Source: Diphasiastrum complanatum (taxonomy: Eukaryota; Streptophyta; Lycopodiopsida; Lycopodiales; Lycopodiaceae). From it: DNA of 60,000 nt. A program made the position numbers and the translations under genes. The notes beneath the pieces are model-generated. The model was not told where the DNA came from, ran no database searches, and saw only the letters and a program-made list of their open reading frames with translations. The stretch spans positions 5,675,592-5,735,591 of the forward strand of contig CM055100.1 in NCBI GenBank assembly GCA_029204225.1. Direction: 5' to 3'. Below are positions 43,580-58,408 of this stretch, in pieces. Position 1 is the first letter of the stretch. Every line of letters starts with the position of its first letter.

Positions 43580-44890
43580 ACCATTGTGTGCGTTGCCACT
43601 CTTCTGCTTTTGCTGCATGCTGGGATGTTGTCATAGTGGCTCGATACTAAATTCGTGCCACCATGAGCTGGTCTTCGCGGTTCAAGTTGGGAAAGTGGGT
43701 GTTGGGATTGAAATACAAAGGACCCAAGAAACGGTTCCAATGGAACTCAAGATAACTGAGGAAAGAGAGCTCCTTACAGTTCAGAGCCGCTTGCCACACC
43801 GTTGGATCAGCCACAAGGTGGTGCTTTTGAAAAAATTACTCCAGGGCGTACTCGAAATTTGCTTGGTTCGTCCAACCCCGGGAGTTAGGGACGATCGGCC
43901 AGTTAGGTAATGCATTGACATCATGTTGTTCTGGCCATGGCTCGCGTCTTGGGATTGGCATGTATCGGGGGTCCACGCGCAGGTACCTGGGAACATGAAA
44001 ATATTCTGTCAGGGCCTTTTGGTCGTCCTTGAAGAGGACGTTGTGCCAAGTGGCTTGTGGTGCCAGCTGCTCAATTATTGTCGCTTCGCGGCCTTTGATT
44101 TTGTCAGCTGAGCACGGCAATACATAACCCCCCCACATCTATGCATCTGGGAACTTGGCTTGGAACTCTTGGATCAACTCCTCTAGAGTTTGGGGCTTCT
44201 TAAAAACATGCTTGATGCTTTTTCTTGCTTGGCCTTGGCCTGCATCCTTGTCTGCTGCTTTGTCATGCAAGAGGGTTTCTTGGGATGAGCTTGCACCAGA
44301 TGGTTACCCTCAGGCACATCCAGCTGTTCAACGGTGAAGGTTGGATCAAACTCCAAAGGAGCTGGATTTGATGCTTGTGTGCTGGTTGGTGTAGATGGGG
44401 CCCCTTGGGATGTTGTCAATGGCCCTTGGCTTGTAGTGGCTGGCTGCGTGTCTCATGAAATTTGTGCTACCAAAGCTGCAGTCAACTGATGCTCCAACTC
44501 ATTGTTTTGCTTCTCAAATTCATCGACGAGGTTGATGATTAGATCTATATAACTTTGTTGCTTGACTTCAAAATCTTGGAGCAGCTTCTTCTGTGCCTAT
44601 AGCTTGTTGTATTTATCAATGGGCATAGGGTTGGTGTCTGGCATGGGTGGCACTACTAGATAATCATCAATGGTGCGTTGGTGTTCAGCACACTTATTTT
44701 GCCACGCTTGGATCACCTCTTCCTTTGCGAGAATCACCTACTCTCAGTGGTCAGTTTTTTTTTGCTCAGTTTTCTCTGGTTTGCAAGGCTCGATTTTGCC
44801 TTTGCAGTAGTGCCAGATAGTGATGATGGAGGCGATCTTGAAGAATCTAATTGAGATGCCTCTCTTGAGAACTCTTGTTAGGCACTAATT
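43580..44890 (-). pseudogene. gypsy fragment I: env-position ORF in VPS55 intron
   Basis: On the minus strand this has a coiled-coil stretch (about 44700-44460, KQQSYIDLIINLVDEFEKQN), a Thr/Ser/Gln/Pro linker (44450-44340), then the same C-terminal domain as E and F: YLRVDPRYMPIPR, NALPNWPIVPNSRGW, EFHWNRFLGPLYFNPNT and REDQLMVARI. It differs strongly from both, so it is a third subfamily. Stops at 44140 and 43840 disable it. No LTR or pol is visible around it. Confidence 0.65.
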
Positions 44891-45248
44891 TGCTACTAAC
44901 TGCCAAGGTACAGCTCACAAAGCAAGCCTTAAGCCTTAAGGCTGATTTAACATGCTGAATTGGATCTTGTCAATTTTTCTTGTGTTGTACTCATTTCAAC
45001 AATATCATATGTTATGTCAAATATCCAAGCTCCGTTTTTCTTCTACACTGTTTCAACGTACTGATGGCGTTTTTTTTTGGCTGTGTTTGCTGTGGCGATG
45101 GTCTTAATTGCTGAATATAACTTTTCAATCGAGAGCAGTGTAAGTGCCAAACTTTTTGAGCTAAGTTTGAGAGGCTATTTATTATGCAAAACATTTATTT
45201 ACGGGATTTTTGAGGCACCTGCCTTCATGCTTGCTTGGGCATATGCAG

Positions 45249-46497
45249 GCTTGCTGGACTTGCGTTTTTGTTCTCGGTTGGCATTCTCATGCAAATACTG
45301 GTATGCCACATTTATCTCTTTGTGGGTTGCATGCTATTCCAAATTTAGATAATTGATTTTTTGAGTTTCCATGTTACAACATAGAAACCCATCTTGGGTT
45401 TCTGTTTGATATGTTCTGTTCTCTATGTACAACCCATTAAAGAATAAAAAAGAGAGTTCTTGTACGGGGGGGGGTTTAATCATTCCCCACATTCTGTACA
45501 GAACTTGTTGCAAACCCTGTGCAGAATGACATTGTTCGGTACGGCTGGAAACTGTGTTAAAGTATGGGCATAATGGAGTAAAATGTCCTCCTTAATGCTG
45601 AGGTTTTTTTAAGATACATTACATAATTTTTCAAAGTAGATACTGGAATACTTGACAGGTCATGCACCTGGGTGTATCTATTCTCGACACATGACAGCAA
45701 ATAAACTTCAATGAGTACCTAACTAACATTTAGGTTGGATTACATAGACCTAATAACATATACCATGAATCTAACTTTTGGCATCTGAGATGTACATTCA
45801 TGTAAATTGCTCCTGGACTACTGTGACATCTTCCTTGAAACATGAATCTCTTCACGTGCAGGCCTGTGCTTTGTACAACAATTGGTGGCCAATGCTTACA
45901 GGTAATGATTTGCTGGTTAACCTTCCTTTTCTGTCATATTGTCATTTATTAGAAATGGTGAATTATTAGAAGAAAGTGAAGCATTGCAGATGGTGATAGA
46001 GATTCCTTTCATTCAGTTTTGTTCGTTACGCTTGGCCTGCAGGCCTCATGTATGTATTGATGCCCATGCCATGCCTTTTCTTTGGAGGTGGATCAACAGA
46101 CTTCATCAGCTCGGGGGGTGGCAATGAGTGAGTTTTGTAAATCTGCAATCAAATATGGGGTCAATGTTGAGTGATTTGGATACTGACTGGCCTATGAGTA
46201 ACTTATTATGCTTTTGTTAGGAAGTATAGCAGCCCGTTTCATCTCTATGTTTGACATTTTACTTTGAGAAAAAGATTTTGATTTATAGGTTCTTGATGTA
46301 TGTGTTGCGACAGCTGGATGGATGCAGCAAAGTTCTTAACTGGATTTTCAACAGTTGGAAGTATTGCAATACCTGCAATCTTGCGGCATGCTAAGTTAAT
46401 CAATCTTGGAGCAATGTTCATAGCCTATTCGTCCTTCTTGGTTTTATCATGCACAGTTTTGTTGTTCCAGCATGTGACACGTGAGGATGAATGGTAA
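45249..46497 (+). CDS. VPS55: VPS55-like vacuolar sorting membrane protein, last four exons
   Basis: Small four-pass membrane protein. In yeast Vps55 acts with Vps68 in late-endosome-to-vacuole traffic, and plants have close homologues. Exons 45249-45300, 45862-45901, 46043-46127 and 46314-46497 are each flanked by AG and GT and join in phase. They read LAGLAFLFSVGILMQIL, ACALYNNWWPMLT, LMYVLMPMPCLFFGG and WMDAAKFLTGFSTVGSIAIP, the last ending REDEW and TAA at 46495. ACALYNNWWPMLT and the FLTG..VGSIAIP block are hallmarks of plant VPS55. About 120 residues are present of roughly 135-140. The missing 15-20 N-terminal residues need an exon ending in phase 2, which I could not find upstream. No stop or shift is seen, so the gene may be functional. 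Confidence 0.9.
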
Positions 46498-47894
46498 GGC
46501 TTGGATCGCACTTCTTTACATGGAGGCAAATTTTAGACAAGGAAATTCAATTTAGACTTATTGCCATCACTCTCATTTGTCTGACAATTATCTTTCAAGA
46601 TTTCGCAACATCATTGGTGACGGCTATCCAGGAAAGGCTTTATGCCTCAAAACTTGAAAAGATTTAAGCTGTTGAGTAATTTTTCATATTCAAAACTCCA
46701 TATTGAGCTGCCTTTTTATTGCACCCTAAACCCTAAACTTGTGAAAGTTCGCCCACCATCGTTGCTGCAATATTTCCTATGCGTTTGATTCTTTGCTGTT
46801 TTGCCCGAACCAGGAGTCCCTTTTTCTATCTCAAGATGTTCAATTGTAGTGCTACTGCTCTTTACAGTATTTATGAAAAAGTCTAATTTGGGTGAATGTA
46901 TCATATGTTGGTCTCCAACACCTTAAACATTTGTTGCAGGGGTGGAGGCAGCAAGTATGAGGGATGGATTCAGACATCGTACTTATAATAGCAATGCTGC
47001 CACAAAGGAACTGCCAATCGGTGATTTAATAATTCTCAAGTTTTATGATTCACCTATCTTTTACATTTATGGTATTTAAGGCCTGGTAATATTTCTACCA
47101 CAAGGCTGGGTATTGCTTTTAATTCATATCTCTGAGAGACACACTAAGACTTTTGTGGGTGGACTCAAAAAGTGCACATCATCTTTCTTATCTCGGGTGC
47201 GATCCTAGCTAGACATAAAATTGATATATACTTCTATTGTGTGATTTAATCAGTCTAGTCTCCATTAATGCTATTTTATTGGTCAGGAACAAACCCACTA
47301 AAATGTACAGCCAACTTGAGAAAAAAAGAAAGTGTTGCAAACATGGTGTGTAATTTTGGAAATGTGAGGATTGTGCTGTTTTAAAATGGCCCCAACTTAC
47401 AAATGACAAAGACACCTTCACCCACTCTATGCATGTGTCACACACCTCTAGGGTGTTGACAATGTGAACATGGATGCCATAGCCCATGGTGCGTATGTAT
47501 GATGGAGATGATGTTCTAAGACATGGCAGGAGTCTCATATAAAGCTGAAAATTTTGGCTCTTTGTTATGTCGAGCCCTTATTCTTTTTCCCTGTATTGTG
47601 AAATAATTTGCTATTATAATGTGCAAGAAGTTGTTATTTGCGGTCTTTTATCCACATTCCAGTTGGCCATTGGTTTAGGCTAATGTATCCTTTTAAGTAT
47701 TGCACTTTATCTTCTAGCTCTATTTTCTAGAATGTTTTGCTTGAGGTTTCTTTTAGGACAAGCTCAAGTGATGTTATGGAATGTTCTTGACAATTTATGT
47801 ATTTTCATAAGAAGCCAGGGTTTTTATTTTTTTCCCTTTACAACTAGCCTTCATCATTCTATATTTATTCTGGCATGACGTACATGTATCACAG
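46498..47894. other. VPS55: VPS55 downstream and intergenic DNA
   Basis: It probably includes the VPS55 3' untranslated region. A splice-like acceptor (TTGTTGCAG) precedes 46940 and could mark a non-coding exon, but nothing confirms it. There is no other coding signature. Confidence 0.4.
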
Positions 47895-48128
47895 GCAGAG
47901 GCTGATTGGAAAGGTTTTGAAAAGCCAGAGGCATCTGTGATAGCAGTTGCGACTAACATAAGGTGAAAGATTCTGAATGGCATAGCAAAGTTGTTGAATG
48001 TAGATGAGACTACCCCTACAGAAATTGCTTCAGGAAATCTTGTTCCCATCACTTACGTTGTTGAGTTCTCATTGCAAAGGAAAATTGAAGAGCCGTCATC
48101 GCTTATTTGGGTCAGCTTCTCATTCTGA
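47895..48128 (+). pseudogene. unrecognised coding-like fragment
   Basis: After an acceptor-like ACAG, 77 codons run to a stop at 48126-48128 with one internal TGA (47964-47966). They include EADWKGFEKPEASVIAVATN, then KILNGIAKLLNVDETTPTEI and LVPITYVVEFSLQRKIEEPS. Composition looks like real protein and the TGA could be a former TGG. I do not recognise the family. It could be an exon relic or an unlisted transposon gene. Confidence 0.35.
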
Positions 48129-52069
<3,941 letters not shown>

Positions 52070-52560
52070 TTATGGTATTATCAGTACCGGCACAGTCATC
52101 AATCTCAAGATATTCCAAAGCGTAAATCCAAAACGGATTGTCTGATGTTCTTTCAACGACTTATTTAAAAAATGTTCAATATGAGGATTATTGATAAAGC
52201 ATGTGTCGTCAATATATTTGAAGGAGTGTTTGAAATCATTCATAAAGGTTCCAAGTCTAGCAAGTCTTTTGATAAATTGTATCTCAAAATAAGATAAATA
52301 CCAGTTACACCATAAAGGTGAACACGAAAATCCCATTGGTATGCCACGGATCTAGTCACCAAGCTTGTATACAGTTGTCTATGAGGAAGGAGTTCCATAC
52401 GCAGACAGTATCCATATCAATAGTATTCCATTCTTCGGAAAGTTTTTTTTGGCCATGACCACTTGAAGTTTTACCCAAAGGTATCCATTTATAGCTTAGT
52501 TGTGCAAAGTTATTTACAAAAAATCTAGATTTACCATGAGGCTCACACAATTTCTATCTG
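52070..52560 (-). pseudogene. Penelope-like reverse transcriptase remnant
   Basis: The minus strand reads IRGIPMGFSCSPLWCNWYL, then SYFEIQFIKRLARLG and HSFKYIDDTCFINNPHIEHF. The GIPMG..CSP block spaced before a YIDD catalytic motif followed by a near-by Asn pair is the pattern of Penelope-like elements rather than of LTR, LINE or group II RTs. The upstream part (PHGKSRFFVNNFAQLSYKWI) is in another frame. Stops just before IRG disable it. Penelope-like elements are reported from conifers, which would fit. No GIY-YIG nuclease is seen. Confidence 0.5.
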
Positions 52561-53770
52561 TCATTCTGGCTAGCATTTCTCGGCTCTCATCCTTGATCCT
52601 TCTCTTCTTCCTCACAGACCTCCTCAGTCTAAGGTGAGATGTGCTCTTGAATAGCTTTGGCCCATCATCTTGGGGATTTATCAGAATTAGCCAACATCAT
52701 CCTCCCCTAATCTGTTGCAGGACCCACTGCAACACATGTCGAATGATATTGCTTCGCTTCCACATTGGCATCTTTGATTGGCACTTGGAAAAGCGTAGAT
52801 CCTCATTTGCTTGCATAAAACCAATTGTTTATTTGCCGCAAAAACTGTTTCACAAAATTGAGATCTCCCAATGGCCTCTTACATTCTAGCACGCTTGAGA
52901 ACCTCTTGTGTATCATAACACTTTGTTGTTTCACCGTCAGCTTCCTTGAGTTGATGGCTTTATCCAGGGCTTCAAATGTCTGAAACCGCAATTTATTGCC
53001 AAGTTGTAGTGGTCCCAAATATTGTTGTACCCCTTGTATAAATCCAAACTCCTGCCAATCTTCAATCATTGTGACATATCATGAAGACATCAATGCCGCT
53101 CTATAGTAGAGTCGGGCCATCATACAATGGTCTTCTTTTGACTGCAGGGCTACGTTGGATTGATTTTTATAGGATCCAACCCTCGATTCATGGATCGGCA
53201 ATAATCGTCACTTTCTCAAACACATATGTCAGCACTAGACTTATATTTGTGGCCAAATAATGTGTCGGGGCCCACTTAGCAAGGCTTGGCCAACAATAGT
53301 TTTAGTGGTGGAACCCACTAATTTATTATTGTACAAGAAATACCCACAAAACTTGTGCAAAAGGGCAACTTGATATTCGTATGAAACTTGGCGTTTGGAA
53401 TGCACTGGTGTCCTTGGTAGAGCCGTTGGTACCAAGCTCGTAAATAGAAAACAGATTTTGGATGATTTGAGAACAAGGATGAAGTGTTCTTCTCAATAGT
53501 GAACTAGTAGCGAGCGCATAACCAAAATCAATGTGGAATTTGTGGTGTTTGGCAAGCTCCAGTTGCACTACCCTTCAACGATGTAGTGTTTTGCTAGCTC
53601 TGATGATTTTTTGAATGTGGAAAACTTTGGCAGCTTAGGTTTTGTGAAAGATGGAGAGACGGTGCTCTGGATCCGTGGTGGATGTCTACAGGTGTTCTCC
53701 AAGGACGTGAAAGAAGGATCAAGAGCGGTCGTAATGAATTGAAGATCGCTGATGCACAATCACTAGAAAC
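52561..53770 (-). pseudogene. unassigned frames upstream of the RT remnant
   Basis: Several minus-strand frames lie end to end: 53759-53568, 53435-53241 (VSYEYQVALLHKFCGYFLYN) and 53069-52803 (FQTFEALDKAINSRKLTVKQ, LGDLNFVKQFLRQINNWFYA). They could be the N-terminal part of the Penelope-like element or a separate decayed gene. I recognise no domain. Confidence 0.25.
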
Positions 53771-53915
53771 ATAAAAAAAAACTTGGTACAAATGAGTTCG
53801 CAACCGGGGTGTTTTTATACACGTAGAAGCCCTAAAGTCGGTGGAAGTCAAGCTCGGCTCGGAAAAAAGTTAATTGAGAGATTCGGCTTGGCTCGGTGGG
53901 TTGTCCAATCAGAAG

Positions 53916-54184
53916 GACTCAATTGAGTGCTCATTGAAAGTGACTCGATGAAGAGATTTTTGAAACTCACTCGGTGAAGTGAGTATGCAATCCTGACTCG
54001 GCGAAGTGAGTAGTCAACGTGACTCAGCAAAGTGAGTATTCAACCTGACTCAGCGAAGTGAGTAGTCAACCTGACTCGGCGAAGTGATAGTCAACCTGAC
54101 TCGGCAAAGTGTTCATTAAAACTGACTCGACTAAGTGCTCATTGAAACTGACTTGGCTAAGTCTCATGCATACTGACTCGATTT
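53916..54184. repeat. TGACTC tandem array, about ten units
   Basis: Ten imperfect units of 25-27 bp resemble TGACTCGGCGAAGTGAGT followed by AGTCAACC. The middle units (53968-54100) are most alike and the ends decay. Each unit has the dyad ACTC...GAGT and a TGACTC core. Confidence 0.85.
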
Positions 54185-54558
54185 GAGAACTTAGTAACTG
54201 AAGTAGAAATGACAAGCGTTTAAGTATGAAGAAGTTCTCAGTTGGACATGTGGTCTCTATTACAACATGAAGTCTCAGAATTTCAGGAATATGGATCCTA
54301 AAAGTTTGAAAATCCATCCTATGAAACTATACCATATGATGTTGACCTGGGACACTCTTGGTGATGGAAAATAGAGAAAACAATCAATGAAGGATAGAAG
54401 GAGAAAGAATAATATAGTAACACATACATAAACAAGCAAAAAAGATAAAAATAATAAAATAAGAAACATAAACGAATTATATACAAGAAATAAAGAGTGT
54501 TGGAATTAGATTGGGTCAACAATACGAAGCCATAGACGCCCGCCATTTACGATAGTGT
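54185..54558. other. no gene seen
   Basis: AT-rich sequence between the tandem array and the gypsy J integrase, without a recognisable signature. Confidence 0.45.
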
Positions 54559-55588
54559 CTAGGAGTACTCTGTCAAGCGTCTCCATTGGGGGGGATTTTT
54601 ATTAATGACATATGGTCCTTCACTTCTGAATTTCAATTTCCCAGGGTGCTTCTTGGAGGTGTAGAGAAGCACCTTATCACCTTTATGTAGGTTTTTACTG
54701 TGCGGGTGTCTATCACGCCAGGCTTTTTGGTGTCGTTTGTTAACGAGTTGTGCATGATACGAGATGAGTCGAGTCTCACACAATTGAACTAACATAAAAA
54801 GCCTGTTTTGAACCTCTTGTTCTATTGCAACTTTCTCACATAGATCTGTAGAGAAGGTTTGCATTACTCGCAAAGAAGGTACTATAAATCCAACAGACAT
54901 TACCGCCTCTTGACCATAAACAAGATGGAAGGGTGTGACCCAACCAGTGACTTTCTTTGGAGTGGTATGATATGCCCAGATAGCCAGAAATAGCTTGGTT
55001 TCCCAATCTGATCTGGTTGTCTTGAGTATCTTTGTCAAAATCTTGCAGATGGTCTTCTAAGTGGATTTTGCTTGGCCGTTATTACACCGAGTAGTACGAA
55101 GTACTTTTTTGATGGACAACAAGGTAATGGCGTACAAGATTATGAACCACTTCATTTAAGAAGTGCGATCCTCTATCACTAACAAGCTCGATAGGACAAC
55201 CAAAATGGATAATGATGTTTACTTAAAAAAAAATGCGTGACGGTTTCCGCATTGACATCCTTGGTTGCTCTAGCCTCAACCCATTTAGTAGTGTAATCAG
55301 TAGCAATAAGAATATAATGGGATTGAGTGATTTTTGCAGCTGGGCTTATGGGTTCGAGAAAGTCTATATCTCATTTATGAAAAGCTTCACCTTCTATAAT
55401 GGGAGTAAGCGGTGTGAAGTCGGCTTTAGCTGTCTTTTTTGCTCTCTGGAAAACATCACAGGTTTTTATAATAGCATATGTATCTTTAAACAAGGAGAGA
55501 CATTATAACCCCGCATAGAGTATTATCTTGGCAGTTGATTCTGCAGAGAAGTGACTACCACCAATACCTTCATGGAGATATAAAGCAA
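54559..55588 (-). pseudogene. gypsy J integrase
   Basis: The minus strand starts in the zinc domain (YLHEGIGGSHFSAESTAKII, then CDVFQRAKKTADF, where the second Cys is Phe), continues through the core (DIDFLEPISPAAKITQSHYI, ATDYTTKWVEARATKDV, then the ELVSDRG block near 55180) and the frame 55038-54559 (TPFHLVYGQEAVMSVGFIVP, GKLKFRSEGPYVI). Several stops and shifts break it. It is a different family from F and G. Its 5' side is joined to copia-5 RT. Confidence 0.85.
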
Positions 55589-56141
55589 TCAGAGTCCTGA
55601 TTGACTACATCTTGATGATGGGACTAAAAATTTCTTGATAATCCACTCCTTGGACTTGAGTGAATCCTTTAGCCACCAGCCGTGCTTTCCATTTGGCAAT
55701 GGAACCATCAGAGTTGATCTTCTTCTTGAAGATCCACTTGTTGTCAATAACTCTCTTGTGAGTGGGGAAGTCAACCGGTGTCCAGGTTTGATTCATCAAA
55801 AGTGAGTTGTACTCGCTTTCCATAACTTTTTGTCACTTCACAACATCCTTGGAGCTAATTGCTTCGGCTAGGCTCTCTGGTTGTTCTGATGAAGTCCAGA
55901 ATGATTGAGGTGCATACCTCTCAGGAACTGTCCGAGTCCGTGAGGATCTGCAGACGTTTAGTTGACTATGATGCAATGATGTATCTTCTTGAATTTCTCC
56001 AGATCTGCTCGAGCTAGCTTGGTCTAGTCTGATGACAGGAATTGTCGACTGCTCGGCTTCTGTAGCTGTAGCTGCAGGTTCTGTAGAAGGAACATCAACG
56101 TTGGAAGAATCCATGCTACGTAAAATAGGATGAAATGACAT
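55589..56141 (-). pseudogene. copia-5 integrase-RT linker and RT start
   Basis: The Ser-rich linker (56141-55833) includes ASSSRSGEIQEDTSLHHSQL and CRSSRTRTVPERY. The RT start is at 55823: [20 protein letters not shown], then [20 protein letters not shown] and [21 protein letters not shown] follows, then SIRT and the switch to gypsy J. Confidence 0.88.
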
Positions 56142-56940
56142 AGCATCGTTTATCGATGGTTGTTTGAAATCATAGTATGTATGTTCTTGAAATATTACAT
56201 CCCTAGAGACAAATACTACATTGGTGGATGGATCATAAACTTTATAAGCTTTATGTTCATCAGGATAGCCAATGAAAATACATTTATTTGTCCTATGAGC
56301 CAGCTTCTTCCTAAGCTATTTAGGAATGTGAATAAAACATATACAACCAAAGATTTTTAAGTGACTGACACTAGGCTTGTGCCCATGCCAAACTTCATGA
56401 GGAGTCTTGTTGTTGACGGCTTTGGTGCTGGATCTGTTCTGCACGTAATAGGATGTGGTAGTAGCTTCTGCCCAGAACTTCGCAGGTAGGTGTGCTTGAT
56501 GTAGCATGGATCTGGCTGAGTTGAGAAGAGTTTGATTCTTCCTTTCTGCAATCCTGTTCTGTTGAGGTGAATACGAAGTAGTGGACTGTCTTTTGATGCC
56601 ATGTTCAGCCAGGTAGTCGTACATCTAGTTGGAGATATATTCGCTGGCACCATCAGTTTGGAGTGCTTTCAATTTCCTAGATGTTTGTGTCTCGACCATG
56701 GCCTTGAATCTCTTGAGGCATTCAAAGGCTTCAGATTTGTGCTTAATGAACATGACTGTAAACCATCTAGAATAATCATCTATGAAAGTGATAAAATAGA
56801 CTGCATCTCCTAAGGATGGAGTTGGCATTGGACCACAAAGATCGCTATGTACAAGATCTAATACATGCTTTGTTTTGATGGAATTTTATTTTGGAAACTT
56901 GCTTCTAGAGTGCTCTCCATAGATGCATGATTCACAAAAA
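56142..56940 (-). pseudogene. copia-5 integrase
   Basis: It reads VYFITFIDDYSRWFTVMFIK, then the second Asp block LKALQTDGASEYISN (DNG has become DGA), a stop, and the Glu block SPQQNRIAERKNQTLLNSAR. The target-site region reads HLKIFGCICFIHIPK. Stops near 56625 and 56315 divide it into three. The N-terminal zinc part (56830-57128) is poorly readable. Confidence 0.88.
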
Positions 56941-57128
56941 AAAGATTTTCTATCTAATGAAGAAGGGAAATTCAGTCCATCAACTAAATTATTACAACGA
57001 TATAAGAAAGTGATCTTGTATTGACGTTTCCAAATCAACTACGCCACATAATAGCACCGTCGTTCACATTTTCATTAGAGATACTAGCTAATGCAACTGA
57101 ATTAGAGAGTACGTAAAGATTTCCGACT

Positions 57129-57473
57129 CTAGTGCATGTAGTTAGAGTAGCATCTTCCTCTACACTGTTCAGATGAGAAAGTAACAATGTAGCCCTCATC
57201 AATTATCTTAGAGACCGATAACAGGTTCTTTGACAACTGAGAAACATGAAAGACATTAGGAACACAAATGGATAGATCGTTGTTGAAGCTGAGCTTCACT
57301 GTTCCTTTGCCTTCCATGCGTATGGTGCTAGAATCTCCGAGGTAGATAAATTGGTCTCTGTTGTAAGCTGTGTACTCCGTAAACCATTCCTTGCGAGAGG
57401 TCATGTGTTGGGTAGAGTTGTTGTCCAAGTACCAGCTATCACAGTCTTCGCTGTTGTTGTAAGCGATTAACAA
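57129..57473 (-). pseudogene. copia-5 protease with altered active site
   Basis: The frame reads DSWYLDNNSTQHMTSRKEWF, then YLGDSSTIRMEGKGTVKLSF and VSQLSKNLLSVSKIIDEGYI. In copia elements the active site is LDSGAS.HMT; here it is LDNNSTQHMT, so Ser-Gly is Asn-Asn and the enzyme should be inactive. The rest of the fold is well kept. Confidence 0.9.
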
Positions 57474-58341
57474 GTGTGTGTCTTGCTCCTTGAATTCGGC
57501 CGAGTTGGAGGAGTCTGGCTATTGTTGTTGTTGATGCTTATTTGCCTCGTTGTAGATCCTGATGCGACACTCCTTGATGTCGTGATTAGCTCTTTTGCAA
57601 TATCTACAGAAAAGCTCCTTGCACGATCCACCATGCTCACCTTGACTGTGAGGCTTCTGCTATTGCTGTTGCACTTGATTCTTGCCCTTGGAATAGTCTT
57701 TCTTTCTGGTGTGTAAAGCCATGAATTTGTCTTTGATGGACAAGCTACTAGTCTTTCTCCGCATTTCTTCTTGAAGAAGATGATCGATCACCTTTTGAAG
57801 AGTGAGGTCAGGTTGTGTGGAGATCATCACCCACAAAGTGTTCGTATGACTTTGGAAGAGAAGAAAACAAGGTCATAACGACATAATCATCTTGAATAGA
57901 ACATCCTATAACTGATAACTGATCTAACAGGGACTTGAAGCTGTTGATGTGAGAAGTAATGGCAGTAGAATCAGACATGCTAAGAGTAAAGAACTTCCTT
58001 CTAAGATGTAATCTCGTGGTTACATCGTGAGTCTCATAGAGACTCGATAACAAGTCCGGTGCTTCCTTAGAGGTTCTGCACGTGGTAACGTGAGATATTT
58101 GGGAGTCGGCCAGATTGAGTGTGATACATGCTAAGGCCTTTTGATCTTTGATTCTCCAAGCCTTTGCTTGATCACCATCTTCTGGTTTCAAGTCTGCACC
58201 TTCTACTACATCCCAAAGATCTCTATCTATCAATATCATTCTAAGTTATAACTTTCAGATGTAGAGGTTAGAATCATTGAGCTTGTCAATGACTCTAGAT
58301 TCACTGAGTGATGAAAATGAAGAGCTACTTATATGAGACAT
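57474..58341 (-). pseudogene. copia-5 gag with zinc knuckle
   Basis: The likely start is the ATG at 58341 (MSHISSSSFSSLSESRVIDK); stops near 58258 interrupt the segment before RMILIDRDLWDVVEGADLKP. The gag body reads LLSSLYETHDVTTRLHLRRK and VVMTLFSSLPKSYEHFVGDD. A CX2CX4HX4C knuckle, CRYCKRANHDIKEC, lies at about 57565-57610 with a Gln-rich tail. This is UBN2-type copia gag, related to the scrap at 34770-35020. Confidence 0.88.
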
Positions 58342-58390
58342 GATAACAATATACAAATAGAACAAACTTTATCTCTCGATTTATTTGAGC

Positions 58391-58405
58391 TAGGCTCTGA
58401 TACCA
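58391..58405 (-). other. copia-5 primer-binding site (Met-tRNA)
   Basis: The minus strand reads TGGTATCAGAGCCTA, identical to copia-1 and copia-2, three bases from the LTR end at 58409. Confidence 0.9.
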
Positions 58406-58408
58406 ATC

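Larger units (their letters stand above)
42611..46497 (+). other. VPS55: VPS55 gene region, left border uncertain
   Basis: The region runs from the candidate leader to the VPS55 stop codon. Four coding exons lie at 45249-46497. The large upstream intron contains retroelement fragment I (43580-44890) in the opposite orientation. If the leader assignment is wrong, the gene starts elsewhere between 40.8 and 45.2 kb. Confidence 0.45.
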
